Positions 34,101-42,034 of a DNA stretch of 64,000 nucleotides are shown here, in pieces. The number at the start of each line of letters is the position of its first letter. Within the stretch, counting starts at the first letter, position 1. Source of the DNA: CAYNSB01 sp964399625 (GTDB lineage: Bacteria > Planctomycetota > Phycisphaerae > Phycisphaerales > UBA1924); NCBI GenBank assembly GCA_964399625.1, contig CAYNSB010000013.1:3397-67396 (forward strand), written 5' to 3'. The notes beneath the pieces are model-generated. The model saw nothing but the letters and a program-made list of their open reading frames with translations. It made no database searches and was not told the origin of the DNA. Position numbers and translations under genes: made by a program.

Positions 34101-34773
34101 TGTCCGGATCGATCTCCACGAGCCGCTCGATCTGATCGCCGAAGAAATCGAGGCGAACGGGCCCGGCGATAGGCGTGGCGGCGCTCTCGCCCGCGACGAT
34201 CACCCCGCCGCCGGCGGGGAAGACGTCCAGGATTCCGCCGCGCAGCGCGAAGTCGCCCGGCTCCTCCGCGGCATCGACGCGGGTGTACCCGGCGCCGGCG
34301 AGCCAGCGAAGGACCTCGCCCGGCGCGATGTGCTGCCCCCGCTCGAGCACGCGCGAGAGCGCGTCGAGCCGGTCCACACGGGGCACGCCCTGCATCAACG
34401 CCTGGACGGGGCAGATCGCAACGCGCGGACGGCTGCCGGCGTGCCACGAGAGCACCGCGCGCACCGCGGCCAGTCGCTCGGCGAAGAGTTCGGCCGAGGC
34501 ATTGGTCTCGCCGGGGAGCACCTCGAGCCCCGGCAGGCGCACGACCTCCAGCCCCTCGCACGGGGCGAGCTCCTCGAGCGCCTCGTCGGCGTCGTCGAGG
34601 TGGGCCAGCACGAGCACGACGCACCGCCCCGTGGCACGCGCAAGCGCCCCGGCGAGCATGTGGGTGCTCGAGCCCGAGGCGCCCGAGACCACGGTGTGCG
34701 ACCCCGCCGGCACGCACGCCGCGCGGAGCTCGTCGAGCCCGCGGAGAGCGGCGATGGAGGCGAGAAGGTCCAC
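31198..34773 (-). CDS. mfd: Transcription-repair coupling factor Mfd
   Basis: A 1191-residue protein that removes RNA polymerase stalled at DNA lesions and brings in UvrA. Order: UvrB-like region (about 130-340; ISAPGE-type GDFALRGGILDVFP), RNA-polymerase interaction domain beginning FVHAEHGIARYLGLKT (about 440), RecG-like translocase with Walker A GDVGFGKTELAIRAAF (about 611), DEEQRFGVEHKERL, TLSATPIPRTLHMSMLGLRD, and motif VI QLRGRVGRSKHRAYCYLL, then the C-terminal D7 domain. Residues about 1105-1165 are a Pro/Ser/Arg-rich insert within D7, unlike most Mfd proteins, before the closing LEPDTLLAVLRRRLA. GTG start, GGAGAG eight bases upstream. Confidence 0.96.
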   Translation of the reverse strand: MDLLASIAALRGLDELRAACVPAGSHTVVSGASGSSTHMLAGALARATGRCVVLVLAHLDDADEALEELAPCEGLEVVRLPGLEVLPGETNASAELFAERLAAVRAVLSWHAGSRPRVAICPVQALMQGVPRVDRLDALSRVLERGQHIAPGEVLRWLAGAGYTRVDAAEEPGDFALRGGILDVFPAGGGVIVAGESAATPIAGPVRLDFFGDQIERLVEIDPDTMGSGRELSRLEIVAATGAGESQASSDGGSFLELLPRDAIAIVAETMEVTEQARGYFERVTHGSGVFGPPAVFKALKERTASLIEVNQFSSGAATAGARIELGVGVLPPFAGEPSDAMRELVALGRRVLVCCQNPGELQRFQELLVEAVGEERARSSSIEPRLAYLHRGFLADANDERDALALVPYHELLHRYQTRRRAVRLRGGRAMDTFLDFAPGDFVVHAEHGIARYLGLKTMKPPKHREPAGGVDPALLPSGLRDVAQDRSKVEPQEYLTLEFAGKAKLHVPATNIDQVQRYIGGFRGKPQLSTLGGQRWKSQKEKVAQSVRDLAAEMLRVRAAREHMPGVRYPADTTWMKEFEAEFPYEETEDQLAAMGEIKRDMQSERPMDRLICGDVGFGKTELAIRAAFKAVEFGKQVAVLVPTTVLAEQHERTFRARFAGYPFRIESLSRFKTDKEANDVLAATRKGHVDVLIGTHRILSQDVSFADLGLVIVDEEQRFGVEHKERLLRLRMTVDVMTLSATPIPRTLHMSMLGLRDISSLTTAPLDRRAIVTEVIPFNRRRIEQAIARELSREGQVYFVHNRVHDIQSVADDVRRMSPEGTRIVVGHGQMAPHELEEVMLQFMRGRQNGGADILVSTTIIESGIDIPSANTMIINDADRFGLADLHQLRGRVGRSKHRAYCYLLLPESRSIKEVAQKRLKAIEQYSMLGAGFKIAMRDLEIRGAGNLLGAEQSGHIAAVGYEMYCRLLEDAVRDLKNERPAATASQTGIDIGITGSIPKAYIPSDLRRLEAYRRLATAATLEELAKVRADLVAAYGEMPEGVARLLDLSELRVLAAGVGVRTIAIRGADILMRTESPDALRARLESSRAAPERPQTPPATGPERSKSRPTNERVSTLVGLRPTRSAPSNAPARAPERPAPCSPDLVVRVLPPPTGDRLHEVYVRVPEQYLEPDTLLAVLRRRLAMQA

Positions 34774-34870
34774 GTGTCGCGCTCTCCGCGCAGCGCCGGG
34801 CTCGACGCCGGGGCCAACGGGGCCGGGGCGTCGTCGCCGGGGGATCGGGTTCGATCAATGCTACGCGGGG

Positions 34871-35332
34871 CTATTCCACGCGCACAAGAGGGCGCACCTT
34901 CGCGAGCTTGCTGGGCCCGATGCCCTTGACATCGTCGAGACGGTCCACACTGGCGAACGGCCCGTGCGTGGCACGATGCTCGACAATCCGCGCGGCGAGC
35001 GCGGGCCCGATTCCGGGCAGGAGCTCGAGCTCGGCGGCGGTCGCCGTGTTGATGTTGATCCGCTTGGTGAACGCCGACGCGTCCGCGGGCGTCGGCATCT
35101 GCGGCGCGGAGCGCGGGGCGCTCTCAAGGGCCGGCGTCGCGGGCGCGATCGGGCGCGCCTGGGCGCCGCGATCGGGCGGAGCGCGGTGCACAAGGGTGGT
35201 CGGCGCCGGGGCCTGCGGCAGCGGGCCCGGGCGTGCGGCGATGGTCCAGGCGAGACCGATCACCGATGCCGCGCCGAGCGCTCCCACAGCGCCCCACTTT
35301 GCCGGACCCGAGAGCCAGTCGGGCGATGCCAT
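34871..35332 (-). CDS. ComEA-like helix-hairpin-helix protein, membrane-anchored
   Basis: A 153-residue protein. The N-terminal membrane helix (WGAVGALGAASVIGLAWTI) and a Pro/Ala-rich linker (about 35-85) lead into a ComEA-type double helix-hairpin-helix: NINTATAAELELLPGIGPAL (HhH 1) and DRLDDVKGIGPSKLAKVRPL (HhH 2). ComEA binds double-stranded DNA on the outer face of the membrane during uptake; here the same topology is predicted. No other competence gene is in the window, so a role in DNA uptake is possible but not shown. It precedes mfd by 97 bases on the same strand. Confidence 0.85.
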   Translation of the reverse strand: MASPDWLSGPAKWGAVGALGAASVIGLAWTIAARPGPLPQAPAPTTLVHRAPPDRGAQARPIAPATPALESAPRSAPQMPTPADASAFTKRININTATAAELELLPGIGPALAARIVEHRATHGPFASVDRLDDVKGIGPSKLAKVRPLVRVE

Positions 35333-35370
35333 GCGGAGATTCTAACTCGCAAGTCCGTCCGGCCACGCCC

Positions 35371-36918
35371 TCAATTCGTCCGGCCCTCGGGGAGCTCGAT
35401 GCGAGGGGCCGGCGGATCCTTCGCCGGGGAGGTGCCCGAGCCCGCGGGAGGATCGAAGCTGGTCGTGCCGCCCTGCTCGCGTGTATCCCACCCGCCGCCC
35501 AAGGCCTTGTAGAGCGCGATCAGGTTGGCGGCGACGTTCCTTTCGGATTGCACCTCCAGGTCCTGGTTCTGGAAGAGCTGACGCTGGGAATCGAGGACGC
35601 TGAAGAAATCGGTGAGCCCGCGCGAGTACAACTGGTTGGAGAGCTCGACGGCACGCTGGTTGGCCTGCGTGCCCCGGCGCAGCGCGGCGAGGCGCTCCTG
35701 CTCGCGCGCGTAGTTGATCGCCGCGCTCTCGACATCCTCGAAGGCGCCGAGCACGCGCCGCTCGTAGCGGGCGAGCGCCTGCTGAGTGCGGGCCTCCTGG
35801 GCGCGGATGTTGTTGCGGATCTTTCCGGCATCGAACACGTTCCAGCGGAACGCGGGGCCGATGGACCAGTACCTGCTGTTCATGTCGATCAGGTGCCCGC
35901 CCTGCTGGCTGTCGAAGCCGAACGAGCCGGTGAGCGAGAACCGCGGGAACAGGTCGCCCGTCGCGACGCCGATCAGGGCCGTCTGCTGCGCGAGCTCTCG
36001 CTCGGCGCGCCGGACGTCCGGGCGCCGGCGGAGCAGATCGGAGGGCAACCCCAGCGGCACGGCGGCGCTGGCCACGGGGATCGTCTTGGCCTCGCTCAGC
36101 TGCTGCATCAGCGCGCCGGGCTGCTGCCCCAGGAGCACGGACAGGCGATAAATGGACGTCCGCACGCCCGCCTCGAACGGCGGGATCGACGCCTGGGTGC
36201 TCGCCAGCAGCGCCGTGGATCGCGCCAGGTCGAGCTCGCTGGACAGCCCGGCGTCGAGGCGCGCCTTGGAGAGGCTCACGGTTTCCTGCTGCGACTTGGC
36301 GTTGTCCTTGGCGATCTCCACGCGCCGCTGGAACGATCGCAGGTCCGTGTACGCGAGGGCCACGTCCGCCACGAGGGTCACGCGCACGTCGCGGAGGCTC
36401 TCGATCGAGCCCTGCAGCCCCGCGTCGCTCGCCTCGACGTTTCGGCGGACGCGACCGAAGAAATCGAGCTCCCACGAGGCGTCGAACCCGACCTGGAAGT
36501 TATCGATGCCGCCCGTGTCCTGGGACGCGCCGCCGGCGCGCTGCCCCACGCCGCGGTCGCTGTTGCGTGAGCGGGAATACTGCCCGTTGGCATCGACGCT
36601 CGGGAACTCGTCGGCGGCGCTGATGCCGCGCAGGGCGCGGGCTTCGAGCACTCGGGCCTTGGCCTCCTTGAGGTCGAGATTCGCTTCGAGCGCGCGGTCG
36701 ATGAGCCCATCGAGCACGGGATCGTTGAGCACGCTCCACCAGGCGCGAAGGTCCGCCGAGTCGCTCGTCTCGCCTCCCGAGAGCGGGGAGGACCAGGCCT
36801 CGGGGGTCTCCGTCCTGGGCAGGGCGTAGTCCGGGCCCACCTTGCACGCGGGCAGCCCCGCGAGGAGCCCGAGCACACCCGCACCAACCGCCGCACGACT
36901 CGTTCGCATCACGTTCAC
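35371..36918 (-). CDS. Outer-membrane efflux lipoprotein (TolC/NodT family), second copy
   Basis: A 515-residue outer-membrane factor. The signal ends LAGLPAC with lipobox Cys, then KVGPDYALP. Efflux repeats are marked by LRAWWSVLNDPVLDGLIDRA, GFDASWELDFFGRVRRNVEA, LSVLLGQQPGALM, LPSDLLRRRPDVRRAERELA and IALYKALGGGWDT. The GTG at 36918 has GGGAG six bases upstream; an internal ATG follows at 36909. It is the last gene of a - strand unit with an adaptor, ATPase, FtsX permease and TetR, so it forms the outer-membrane duct for that exporter. Confidence 0.92.
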   Translation of the reverse strand: MNVMRTSRAAVGAGVLGLLAGLPACKVGPDYALPRTETPEAWSSPLSGGETSDSADLRAWWSVLNDPVLDGLIDRALEANLDLKEAKARVLEARALRGISAADEFPSVDANGQYSRSRNSDRGVGQRAGGASQDTGGIDNFQVGFDASWELDFFGRVRRNVEASDAGLQGSIESLRDVRVTLVADVALAYTDLRSFQRRVEIAKDNAKSQQETVSLSKARLDAGLSSELDLARSTALLASTQASIPPFEAGVRTSIYRLSVLLGQQPGALMQQLSEAKTIPVASAAVPLGLPSDLLRRRPDVRRAERELAQQTALIGVATGDLFPRFSLTGSFGFDSQQGGHLIDMNSRYWSIGPAFRWNVFDAGKIRNNIRAQEARTQQALARYERRVLGAFEDVESAAINYAREQERLAALRRGTQANQRAVELSNQLYSRGLTDFFSVLDSQRQLFQNQDLEVQSERNVAANLIALYKALGGGWDTREQGGTTSFDPPAGSGTSPAKDPPAPRIELPEGRTN

Positions 36919-36977
36919 GCCATTCTCCCTTGGGGTCTACGTCGGTGGATCGATCATTCGCACGCGGTGTGCCGATG

Positions 36978-38081
36978 TCAGGAACGCGGAGTGGATCCGG
37001 AGCTTTGCGGGCCGGGCGCGCCGGCCTCCGATGGCGAGGGCGCCTCGATGAACACGTCCATCTGCTGCCCGACGTACACGGGGAGCGCGCTGCGCTTGAA
37101 GGCGTACAAAACCTGCAGCACGCGCGTGTCCACACGCTCGGAGCTCTCGCCCGTGAGCGACTTCTTCGGGATGACGTACGGCTCGACACGGACGAACGCG
37201 AGGTCCGTCTTGAGCGCGCTGTTGCCGCGCATCGACGCGGTCGCCTTGGCCGCGGGACGGAACCTCCACGCGTCGTTCTCGTCGATGTCCACGCGGATGT
37301 GGACCGTGTCCGTGTCGCCCACGAGCACGAGCGGCGTGGCGAGCGGGCCCGCCTGCGCGAACTCGCCCTGGCGCACATTCAGCTGAAGCACCTCACCCGA
37401 GACGGGGGACTTGACGACGAGGCGATCCAGGTCGGTCTTGATGGCCTCGACCTGGGCGCGGGCCGAGTCCACCTGCGCCTGGGCGATGTCCAGGTCCGCC
37501 TTCCACGCGCCCGCCTTGACGAGATCGAGCTGGGCCTTGGCCTCGGCGACACGGCTCTCCCACGCGAGCACCGCGAAGCGGCGACGCTTGAGGTCCTCGT
37601 CCGTCACGGCTCGCCGATCCTCCACCGCCTCCATCCGCGTGAGCTGGTCCTTGGCGTCCGCGAGCTGCGACGCGCTCTCGGCGAGTTTGGCCTCCAGCGG
37701 CGGCACCTCCTCGGGGCGCGGCGAGGCACGCAGCTTCGCCAGGGAGCGCTCGGCCGACGCCAGCGCCGCCTGACGCACCAGCAGCTCCGCGCGGTACTGG
37801 CGATCGTCGATCGTGAAGAGCGGGTCGCCCGCCTTGACCTTGTCCCCCGCTTCCACGTGGACCTTCATCACGATGCCCGCGACGTTGGTCCCGATCGCGA
37901 TGTTGCGCGTGCTCGCCTCGACGAGCCCCGCGCCGGCGATCTGGCTCGAGTACGGGCTCTTGGCGGGTGGAGCGACGGGCGGCGCCGCGATCACGGGCTT
38001 GGCGGAGCTGAGCACCACGCGCACCGCGAGCCCCACGCCCACGATCGCCAGCAGCGGGATGACGTACTTTCGCACGAACAT
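36978..38081 (-). CDS. HlyD/DevB-like membrane-fusion protein
   Basis: A 367-residue adaptor: N-terminal helix (YVIPLLAIVGVGLAVRVVL), biotinyl-lipoyl half GTNVAGIVMKVHVEAGDKVK, a coiled coil at about 95-215 (LVRQAALASAERSLAKLRAS), the second lipoyl half LDRLVVKSPVSGEVLQLNVR, and a beta-barrel. This is the DevB/HlyD arrangement seen with DevC/DevA exporters. AGGAG stands six bases before the ATG at 38081, preferred to the ATG at 38087, which sits directly on the Shine-Dalgarno. It is 32 bases after the ATPase gene. The tail (PSPSEAGAPGPQSSGS) is low complexity. Confidence 0.9.
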   Translation of the reverse strand: MFVRKYVIPLLAIVGVGLAVRVVLSSAKPVIAAPPVAPPAKSPYSSQIAGAGLVEASTRNIAIGTNVAGIVMKVHVEAGDKVKAGDPLFTIDDRQYRAELLVRQAALASAERSLAKLRASPRPEEVPPLEAKLAESASQLADAKDQLTRMEAVEDRRAVTDEDLKRRRFAVLAWESRVAEAKAQLDLVKAGAWKADLDIAQAQVDSARAQVEAIKTDLDRLVVKSPVSGEVLQLNVRQGEFAQAGPLATPLVLVGDTDTVHIRVDIDENDAWRFRPAAKATASMRGNSALKTDLAFVRVEPYVIPKKSLTGESSERVDTRVLQVLYAFKRSALPVYVGQQMDVFIEAPSPSEAGAPGPQSSGSTPRS

Positions 38082-38113
38082 GACCATCTCCTTTCGGGGC
38101 CTCTGCGCCCCGC

Positions 38114-38866
38114 TCAGTTCTTGAGCATCTCCTGCGGGTCGTCGTACATTCTCACGACGTGGCCGTCGTCCATCTTGGCGATCCGATCGGCGAAGCCGAA
38201 GATCCGCTGGTCGTGCGTCACGATGACCAGCGCCCGCTCTTCCTGCAGGGCCACGTTCTTGAGCAGGCGCATGATGACGTGCCCCGTCTCGTGGTCGAGC
38301 GCGCTGGTGGGCTCGTCCCCCACCCTCCGTCGCGGGCGCGGGCGCAGCGCGCGCGCGATCGCGACACGCTGCTGCTGCCCGCCCGAGAGCTGGCTCGGCA
38401 GGCTTTTCCAGCGCTCGCCCAGCCCCACGCGCCCGAGCATCTCCTTGCCCTTGCCCACGGCCGCGGCGTGCCCCTCGCCCAGGATCATCAGCGGCACCGC
38501 GACGTTCTCCGCGGCGTTGAGCGTGGGCAGAAGGTTGAACGCCTGGAACACGAACCCGACGTTCTGACCGCGCCAGAGGGTGCGGGCCCGCCCGCTCATC
38601 GCCTCGAAATCCTGCCCGAAGACGGTGCACTCGCCGCCGGAACGATCGAGGATGCCGGCGATGACGCTGATGAGCGTCGTCTTGCCGCAGCCGGACGGAC
38701 CGACGAGCATCATGAGCTCGCCCTTGCGGATCTCGAGATCGATGCCGCGCAGAGCGGTGACCTGCGCATCGCCAGATCCGTAGACCTTGGTGACGCCCCG
38801 GCAGGACACGGCCAGATCCCGGGTGGGCGGGGTGATGGTGCGTGAGGATTCTGCGACAGAGGTCAT
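38114..38866 (-). CDS. DevA-like ABC transporter ATP-binding protein with unusual Walker B
   Basis: A 250-residue ATPase of the MacB/LolD/DevA group. Walker A GPSGCGKTTL (56-65), Q-loop FVFQAFNLLPTLNAAENVA, signature LSGGQQQRVAIARAL (160-174) and switch His VTHDQRIFGFADRI are intact. The Walker B strand is not: instead of four hydrophobic residues it reads RPRPRRRVGDEPTSALD (175-191). Asp184/Glu185 are kept, but the supporting strand is Arg/Pro-rich. That may be a short double-frameshift, either real or a sequencing fault, or a genuine change that would weaken ATP binding. It lies between permease (17 bases) and adaptor (32 bases) in one operon. Confidence 0.85.
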   Translation of the reverse strand: MTSVAESSRTITPPTRDLAVSCRGVTKVYGSGDAQVTALRGIDLEIRKGELMMLVGPSGCGKTTLISVIAGILDRSGGECTVFGQDFEAMSGRARTLWRGQNVGFVFQAFNLLPTLNAAENVAVPLMILGEGHAAAVGKGKEMLGRVGLGERWKSLPSQLSGGQQQRVAIARALRPRPRRRVGDEPTSALDHETGHVIMRLLKNVALQEERALVIVTHDQRIFGFADRIAKMDDGHVVRMYDDPQEMLKN

Positions 38867-38883
38867 GGCTGTTTGTCTCTTGC

Positions 38884-40038
38884 TCAGGCCCGGAAGACCG
38901 TTGCGGGTTCGATGGCGAGCACGCGTCGGACGCTGACGAACGTGGCGAGGAACACGACGACCCCGATCGCGATCGCGGTGAGGGCGAGGATCTGCCAGTA
39001 CACCGTGAAGTCCAGGTCGGTGCCCTTGAACGCCTCGAAGAAGGTGAGCGTGCCCAGGATGCCCACGCCGTACCCGATCACGCCCACGAGCGAGGCCTGA
39101 AGCAGCGTGAGCCCGAAGAGGCGGGCGTTGCTCGCGCCCATCGCCTTGAGGGCGGCGAGGTTCTTGAGGTTGTCCAGCACGAAGAGATAGAACGTCTGCC
39201 CGCTGATGGCGATGCCCACGACCACGCCCAGCAGCACCGTGACGCCGAAGTTGATCGGGATGCCCGTGTTTCGCAGGTAGTACCCCACGGTCTTGAACCC
39301 GAACTCCCGACGCGTGTAGAGGCGGAGCCCCGTCTCCCGCGACACCGCCGCACGAAGATCGTCCAGGCTCGCGCCCGGGCGGGACGCGGCCCCGATGAAC
39401 GAGAGCGTCCGACGCTCGCGGGGGGCCCAGTCCTGCGCTCGCGAGAGCGTCGTGTAGACGATCGGCTGGCTGATGAACGGACGCGTGTTGTGGCTCAGCC
39501 CCACGATCACGGCGCGGCGCTCGTTGATCTCGATGGTGTCGCCCACGCCCGGAGCGCGCGTCCGCCCGTCGGCGTCACGAACCGAGAGGAGCTTGCCGGC
39601 GTCGAGCTCGTCGATGACCACGCTGTCGGGGCGGCGAAGGTCCTCCACGCGCCCGGCGACCATCCGGGGCGGCGCGCCCGTCAGCGTCGCGTCGTCCAGG
39701 CCCATGATGACGCACGTGCGGAATCGTCCGTCGCTCATCTTGACCTTGATGGGCGTGCGCTGGAAGGGCACGGCCCAGTCGATGCCGTCGATGCCACGAA
39801 TACGCGAGAGCGCCGTGTCGCTCACGGGCTTGATGTCCTCCACGAATTCGGTCGCGGGATCGGCGATGATGAACGGCACCCCGCGAAGGTCCTGGATCAC
39901 GCTCCACGTGCGGGCCATGAGCCCCGTGAAGATCGTGATCTGGTGCGACATGAGCATCGCGGCGAGGGTGACGCCAAACACGATGCCAAGGTACTTGGCG
40001 CGATCGCCCAGGAGCATCTTGATCGCCACGCGGATCAT
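38884..40038 (-). CDS. DevC-like ABC permease (FtsX family)
   Basis: A 384-residue permease of the DevC type: first helix with MLLGDRAKYLGIVFGVTLAA, an extracytoplasmic domain (about 45-245, with VSDTALSRIRGIDGIDWAVP and DATLTGAPPRMVAGRVEDLR), then three helices with FYLFVLDNLKNLAALKAMGA and the end VRRVLAIEPATVF. It shares order and motifs with the permease at 40856 and is clearly its paralog. Its ATG overlaps the stop of the TetR gene by four bases, so repressor and transporter are co-expressed. Confidence 0.9.
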   Translation of the reverse strand: MIRVAIKMLLGDRAKYLGIVFGVTLAAMLMSHQITIFTGLMARTWSVIQDLRGVPFIIADPATEFVEDIKPVSDTALSRIRGIDGIDWAVPFQRTPIKVKMSDGRFRTCVIMGLDDATLTGAPPRMVAGRVEDLRRPDSVVIDELDAGKLLSVRDADGRTRAPGVGDTIEINERRAVIVGLSHNTRPFISQPIVYTTLSRAQDWAPRERRTLSFIGAASRPGASLDDLRAAVSRETGLRLYTRREFGFKTVGYYLRNTGIPINFGVTVLLGVVVGIAISGQTFYLFVLDNLKNLAALKAMGASNARLFGLTLLQASLVGVIGYGVGILGTLTFFEAFKGTDLDFTVYWQILALTAIAIGVVVFLATFVSVRRVLAIEPATVFRA

Positions 40039-40691
40039 GGCCTGAACTCCCGGTTCGCACGCTCGTTGAGCAGCCCGCGCAGGACCGCCTCGCACATCGT
40101 GCGCGAGCGACGGTCGAGGCTCCGCCAATCCATCCAAGGGCACTCGCCGTGGCTGACCTGCAGCGACGCCACGCCGTGCACGCCCGCCCAGAGCACCTGC
40201 GCGAGAAGCTCGGGGTCCTTGTGCTCTGGGGCGAACGCGCCGCGCTCCATCGCCTCCTCGACCGCCCGCTTGAGGAACGCGAAGGCGTCGTGGTCGGGGT
40301 CGCCCTTGTGGTCCAGGTCCTCCTGGCGGGGCTCGACGCGATGCAGGTCCGGCGTCATGAACATGAGCCGGTACTGGTTCGGGAACTCGTGCGCGAAGCG
40401 GATGTACGCGCGACCGATCTGGTAGATGCGTGCGACGGGGTCGGGCACGCGTCCGATCTTGTTGAAGTGCGCCGCGAGCGAGGCGAAGTCCTGCCGGCAG
40501 AGCTCGACGAGAATCTCCTCTTTGTCGGCGAAATGCGTGTAGAGCGCCGGCGCCGAGTACTCGATTGCCTCGGCGATCTTCCGGAGGGACACGGCCTCGT
40601 ACCCGTGGCGGACGAAGAGGTCGCGCGCCGCCGCGAGGATCTTCTCGCGGACCGCCGCCTGCTCTCGTGCCCGTCGATCCGTGGAGGTCAT
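40035..40691 (-). CDS. TetR-family repressor of the DevBCA-like exporter
   Basis: A 218-residue regulator. The N-terminal DNA-binding domain has REKILAAARDLFVRHGYEAV and the helix-turn-helix SLRKIAEAIEYSAPALYTHF; the C-terminal ligand-binding part is of the TetR_C/WHG type (QIGRAYIRFAHEFPNQYRLM). It is first in the - strand unit that continues with permease, ATPase, adaptor and outer-membrane lipoprotein. An array of palindromic half-sites overlaps its promoter, so it most likely represses its own operon and is released by an exported compound. The ATG at 40691 is chosen at the start of the conserved region. Confidence 0.92.
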   Translation of the reverse strand: MTSTDRRAREQAAVREKILAAARDLFVRHGYEAVSLRKIAEAIEYSAPALYTHFADKEEILVELCRQDFASLAAHFNKIGRVPDPVARIYQIGRAYIRFAHEFPNQYRLMFMTPDLHRVEPRQEDLDHKGDPDHDAFAFLKRAVEEAMERGAFAPEHKDPELLAQVLWAGVHGVASLQVSHGECPWMDWRSLDRRSRTMCEAVLRGLLNERANREFRP

Positions 40692-40704
40692 GGCCGTTCC
40701 CAAT

Positions 40705-40755
40705 AACAGTGCTCTGTCAGTTAACACTGTAAACACACATCGCAGTGTTCGTCAA
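40705..40755 (-). promoter_or_regulatory. Promoter of the TetR-permease operon with overlapping candidate operators
   Basis: On the - strand, TTGACG (40755-40750), an 18-base spacer and TACAGT (40731-40726) form a sigma-70-type promoter 35 bases before the TetR ATG. Three half-sites lie over it: AACAGTG 40705-40711, AACACTGT 40723-40730 and CAGTGTT 40743-40749. The first and second, and the second and third, are mirror images, each pair with 13 bases between. They cover the -10 box and lie inside the spacer, as expected for a self-repressing TetR protein. Confidence 0.72.
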
Positions 40756-40855
40756 GTCCAGCCGCCGGTTTCATCTCCAGTGCAGATTTCGCACGCCCAA
40801 ACCCACAAACACCGCCCGAACCGCCCCGGGGCGTTCGCCCCACGGATGGCTTTGC

Positions 40856-42034
40856 TCAACTCTTGAACACGATCGCCGGCTCCAGTCGCATCACCTTCCA
40901 CACGCTCACCAGCGACGCCAGAACCGCGATGACGACCACCGCCCCGCCCGTGATCACCAGCGTCTGCCAGAGCAGGCGGAACGCCAATTCGCTGTGCTTG
41001 CTGACGGCATCGAACCGCGACGCGAGCCCCACGCCCAGCCCGTACCCGACGACGCCCACCAGCGCCGCCTGGAGCATGATCATCCGCAGGATCTGGCGGT
41101 TGGTCGCGCCCATCGCCTTGAGCGCGCCCAGATGGCGCAGGTTCTCGAGCGTGAACTGGTAGAACAGCAGCCCCGAGATGCCCGTGCCCACCACGAACGC
41201 GAGCACCACGGCGATGCCGAAGTTGATCGGAATGCCCGTGTACTTCATGAAGTACAGGATGGTCTTCCACGAGAAGTCCCACGCGGTGAGCGCCTCGAGC
41301 CCGGTCTGGGCCTTGATCGAGGCGCACAGCGCCCTGGGGTCCACGCCCGGCTTGGCCTTGGCGATCACGAACGACAGGAGCTTGCGCTCGCGCGGGGCGT
41401 ACTGCAGCGCTCGCGTGTACGTCGTGTAGACCACGGGCTGGCTCTGGAACGTGCGCGAGACCCGGCAGATCCCCACCACCACCGCGCGCTTGTCGTTCAG
41501 TTCCAGCGTGTCGCCGATCTTCAGCGGCTCGGGCTTGGAGTCGGGAATCGGGTTCCCCTCCGCGTCCCGCGGACGCTTGGCGAGGCGCCCCGTGGCCCCC
41601 GTGATGTCCACGATCACGCCCTCGGACTGGCGCAGCCCCTCGAGCGTGCCCTCGACCATCTCGGGCGGGCCGCCCGTCAGCGTCGCGTCGTCGAGCCCGA
41701 CCACGTTGCAGTTCTGGAAGTTTCCGTCGTCCAGCCGGGCCCGCAGGATCCCCTTGTAGAGCGGCATCGCCCACTCCACGCCGCTGACCCCGCGCACCCG
41801 CTGGAGCTCCGTGTCCTGCAGGGGCTTCACGTCGTCGATGAACTGCACCTTGGGGTCCATGACCCAGACGTCCGGCTGGGCGGTGTCGTGGATGAACCCG
41901 AACGTGCGCGACATGATCCCGCAGAAGATGGACATCTGCTGCGTCATCAGGAACGACGCGATGGTGATGCCGATGATGATGCTCAGGTACTTCACCCGAT
42001 CGCCCATGAGCATGCGGAGCGCGACGAAATTCAC
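40856..42034 (-). CDS. DevC-like ABC permease (FtsX family), second copy
   Basis: A 392-residue permease paralogous to the one at 38884: first helix MLMGDRVKYLSIIIGITIAS, an extracytoplasmic domain with DDATLTGGPPEMVEGTLEGL and a short Lys/Pro-rich extra loop (RPRDAEGNPIPDSKPEPLK), final helices with FYQFTLENLRHLGALKAMGA and VWKVMRLEPAIVF. It starts at GTG, overlapping the TetR stop (GTGA). No ATPase or adaptor accompanies it, so it probably shares the ATPase at 38114, perhaps forming a heterodimer with the other permease. Confidence 0.9.
   Translation of the reverse strand: MNFVALRMLMGDRVKYLSIIIGITIASFLMTQQMSIFCGIMSRTFGFIHDTAQPDVWVMDPKVQFIDDVKPLQDTELQRVRGVSGVEWAMPLYKGILRARLDDGNFQNCNVVGLDDATLTGGPPEMVEGTLEGLRQSEGVIVDITGATGRLAKRPRDAEGNPIPDSKPEPLKIGDTLELNDKRAVVVGICRVSRTFQSQPVVYTTYTRALQYAPRERKLLSFVIAKAKPGVDPRALCASIKAQTGLEALTAWDFSWKTILYFMKYTGIPINFGIAVVLAFVVGTGISGLLFYQFTLENLRHLGALKAMGATNRQILRMIMLQAALVGVVGYGLGVGLASRFDAVSKHSELAFRLLWQTLVITGGAVVVIAVLASLVSVWKVMRLEPAIVFKS

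Noticed and set aside
32815..34929. Open frame of 704 codons on the + strand opposite mfd
   Set aside because: Leu/Arg/His shadow of Mfd, no motif.
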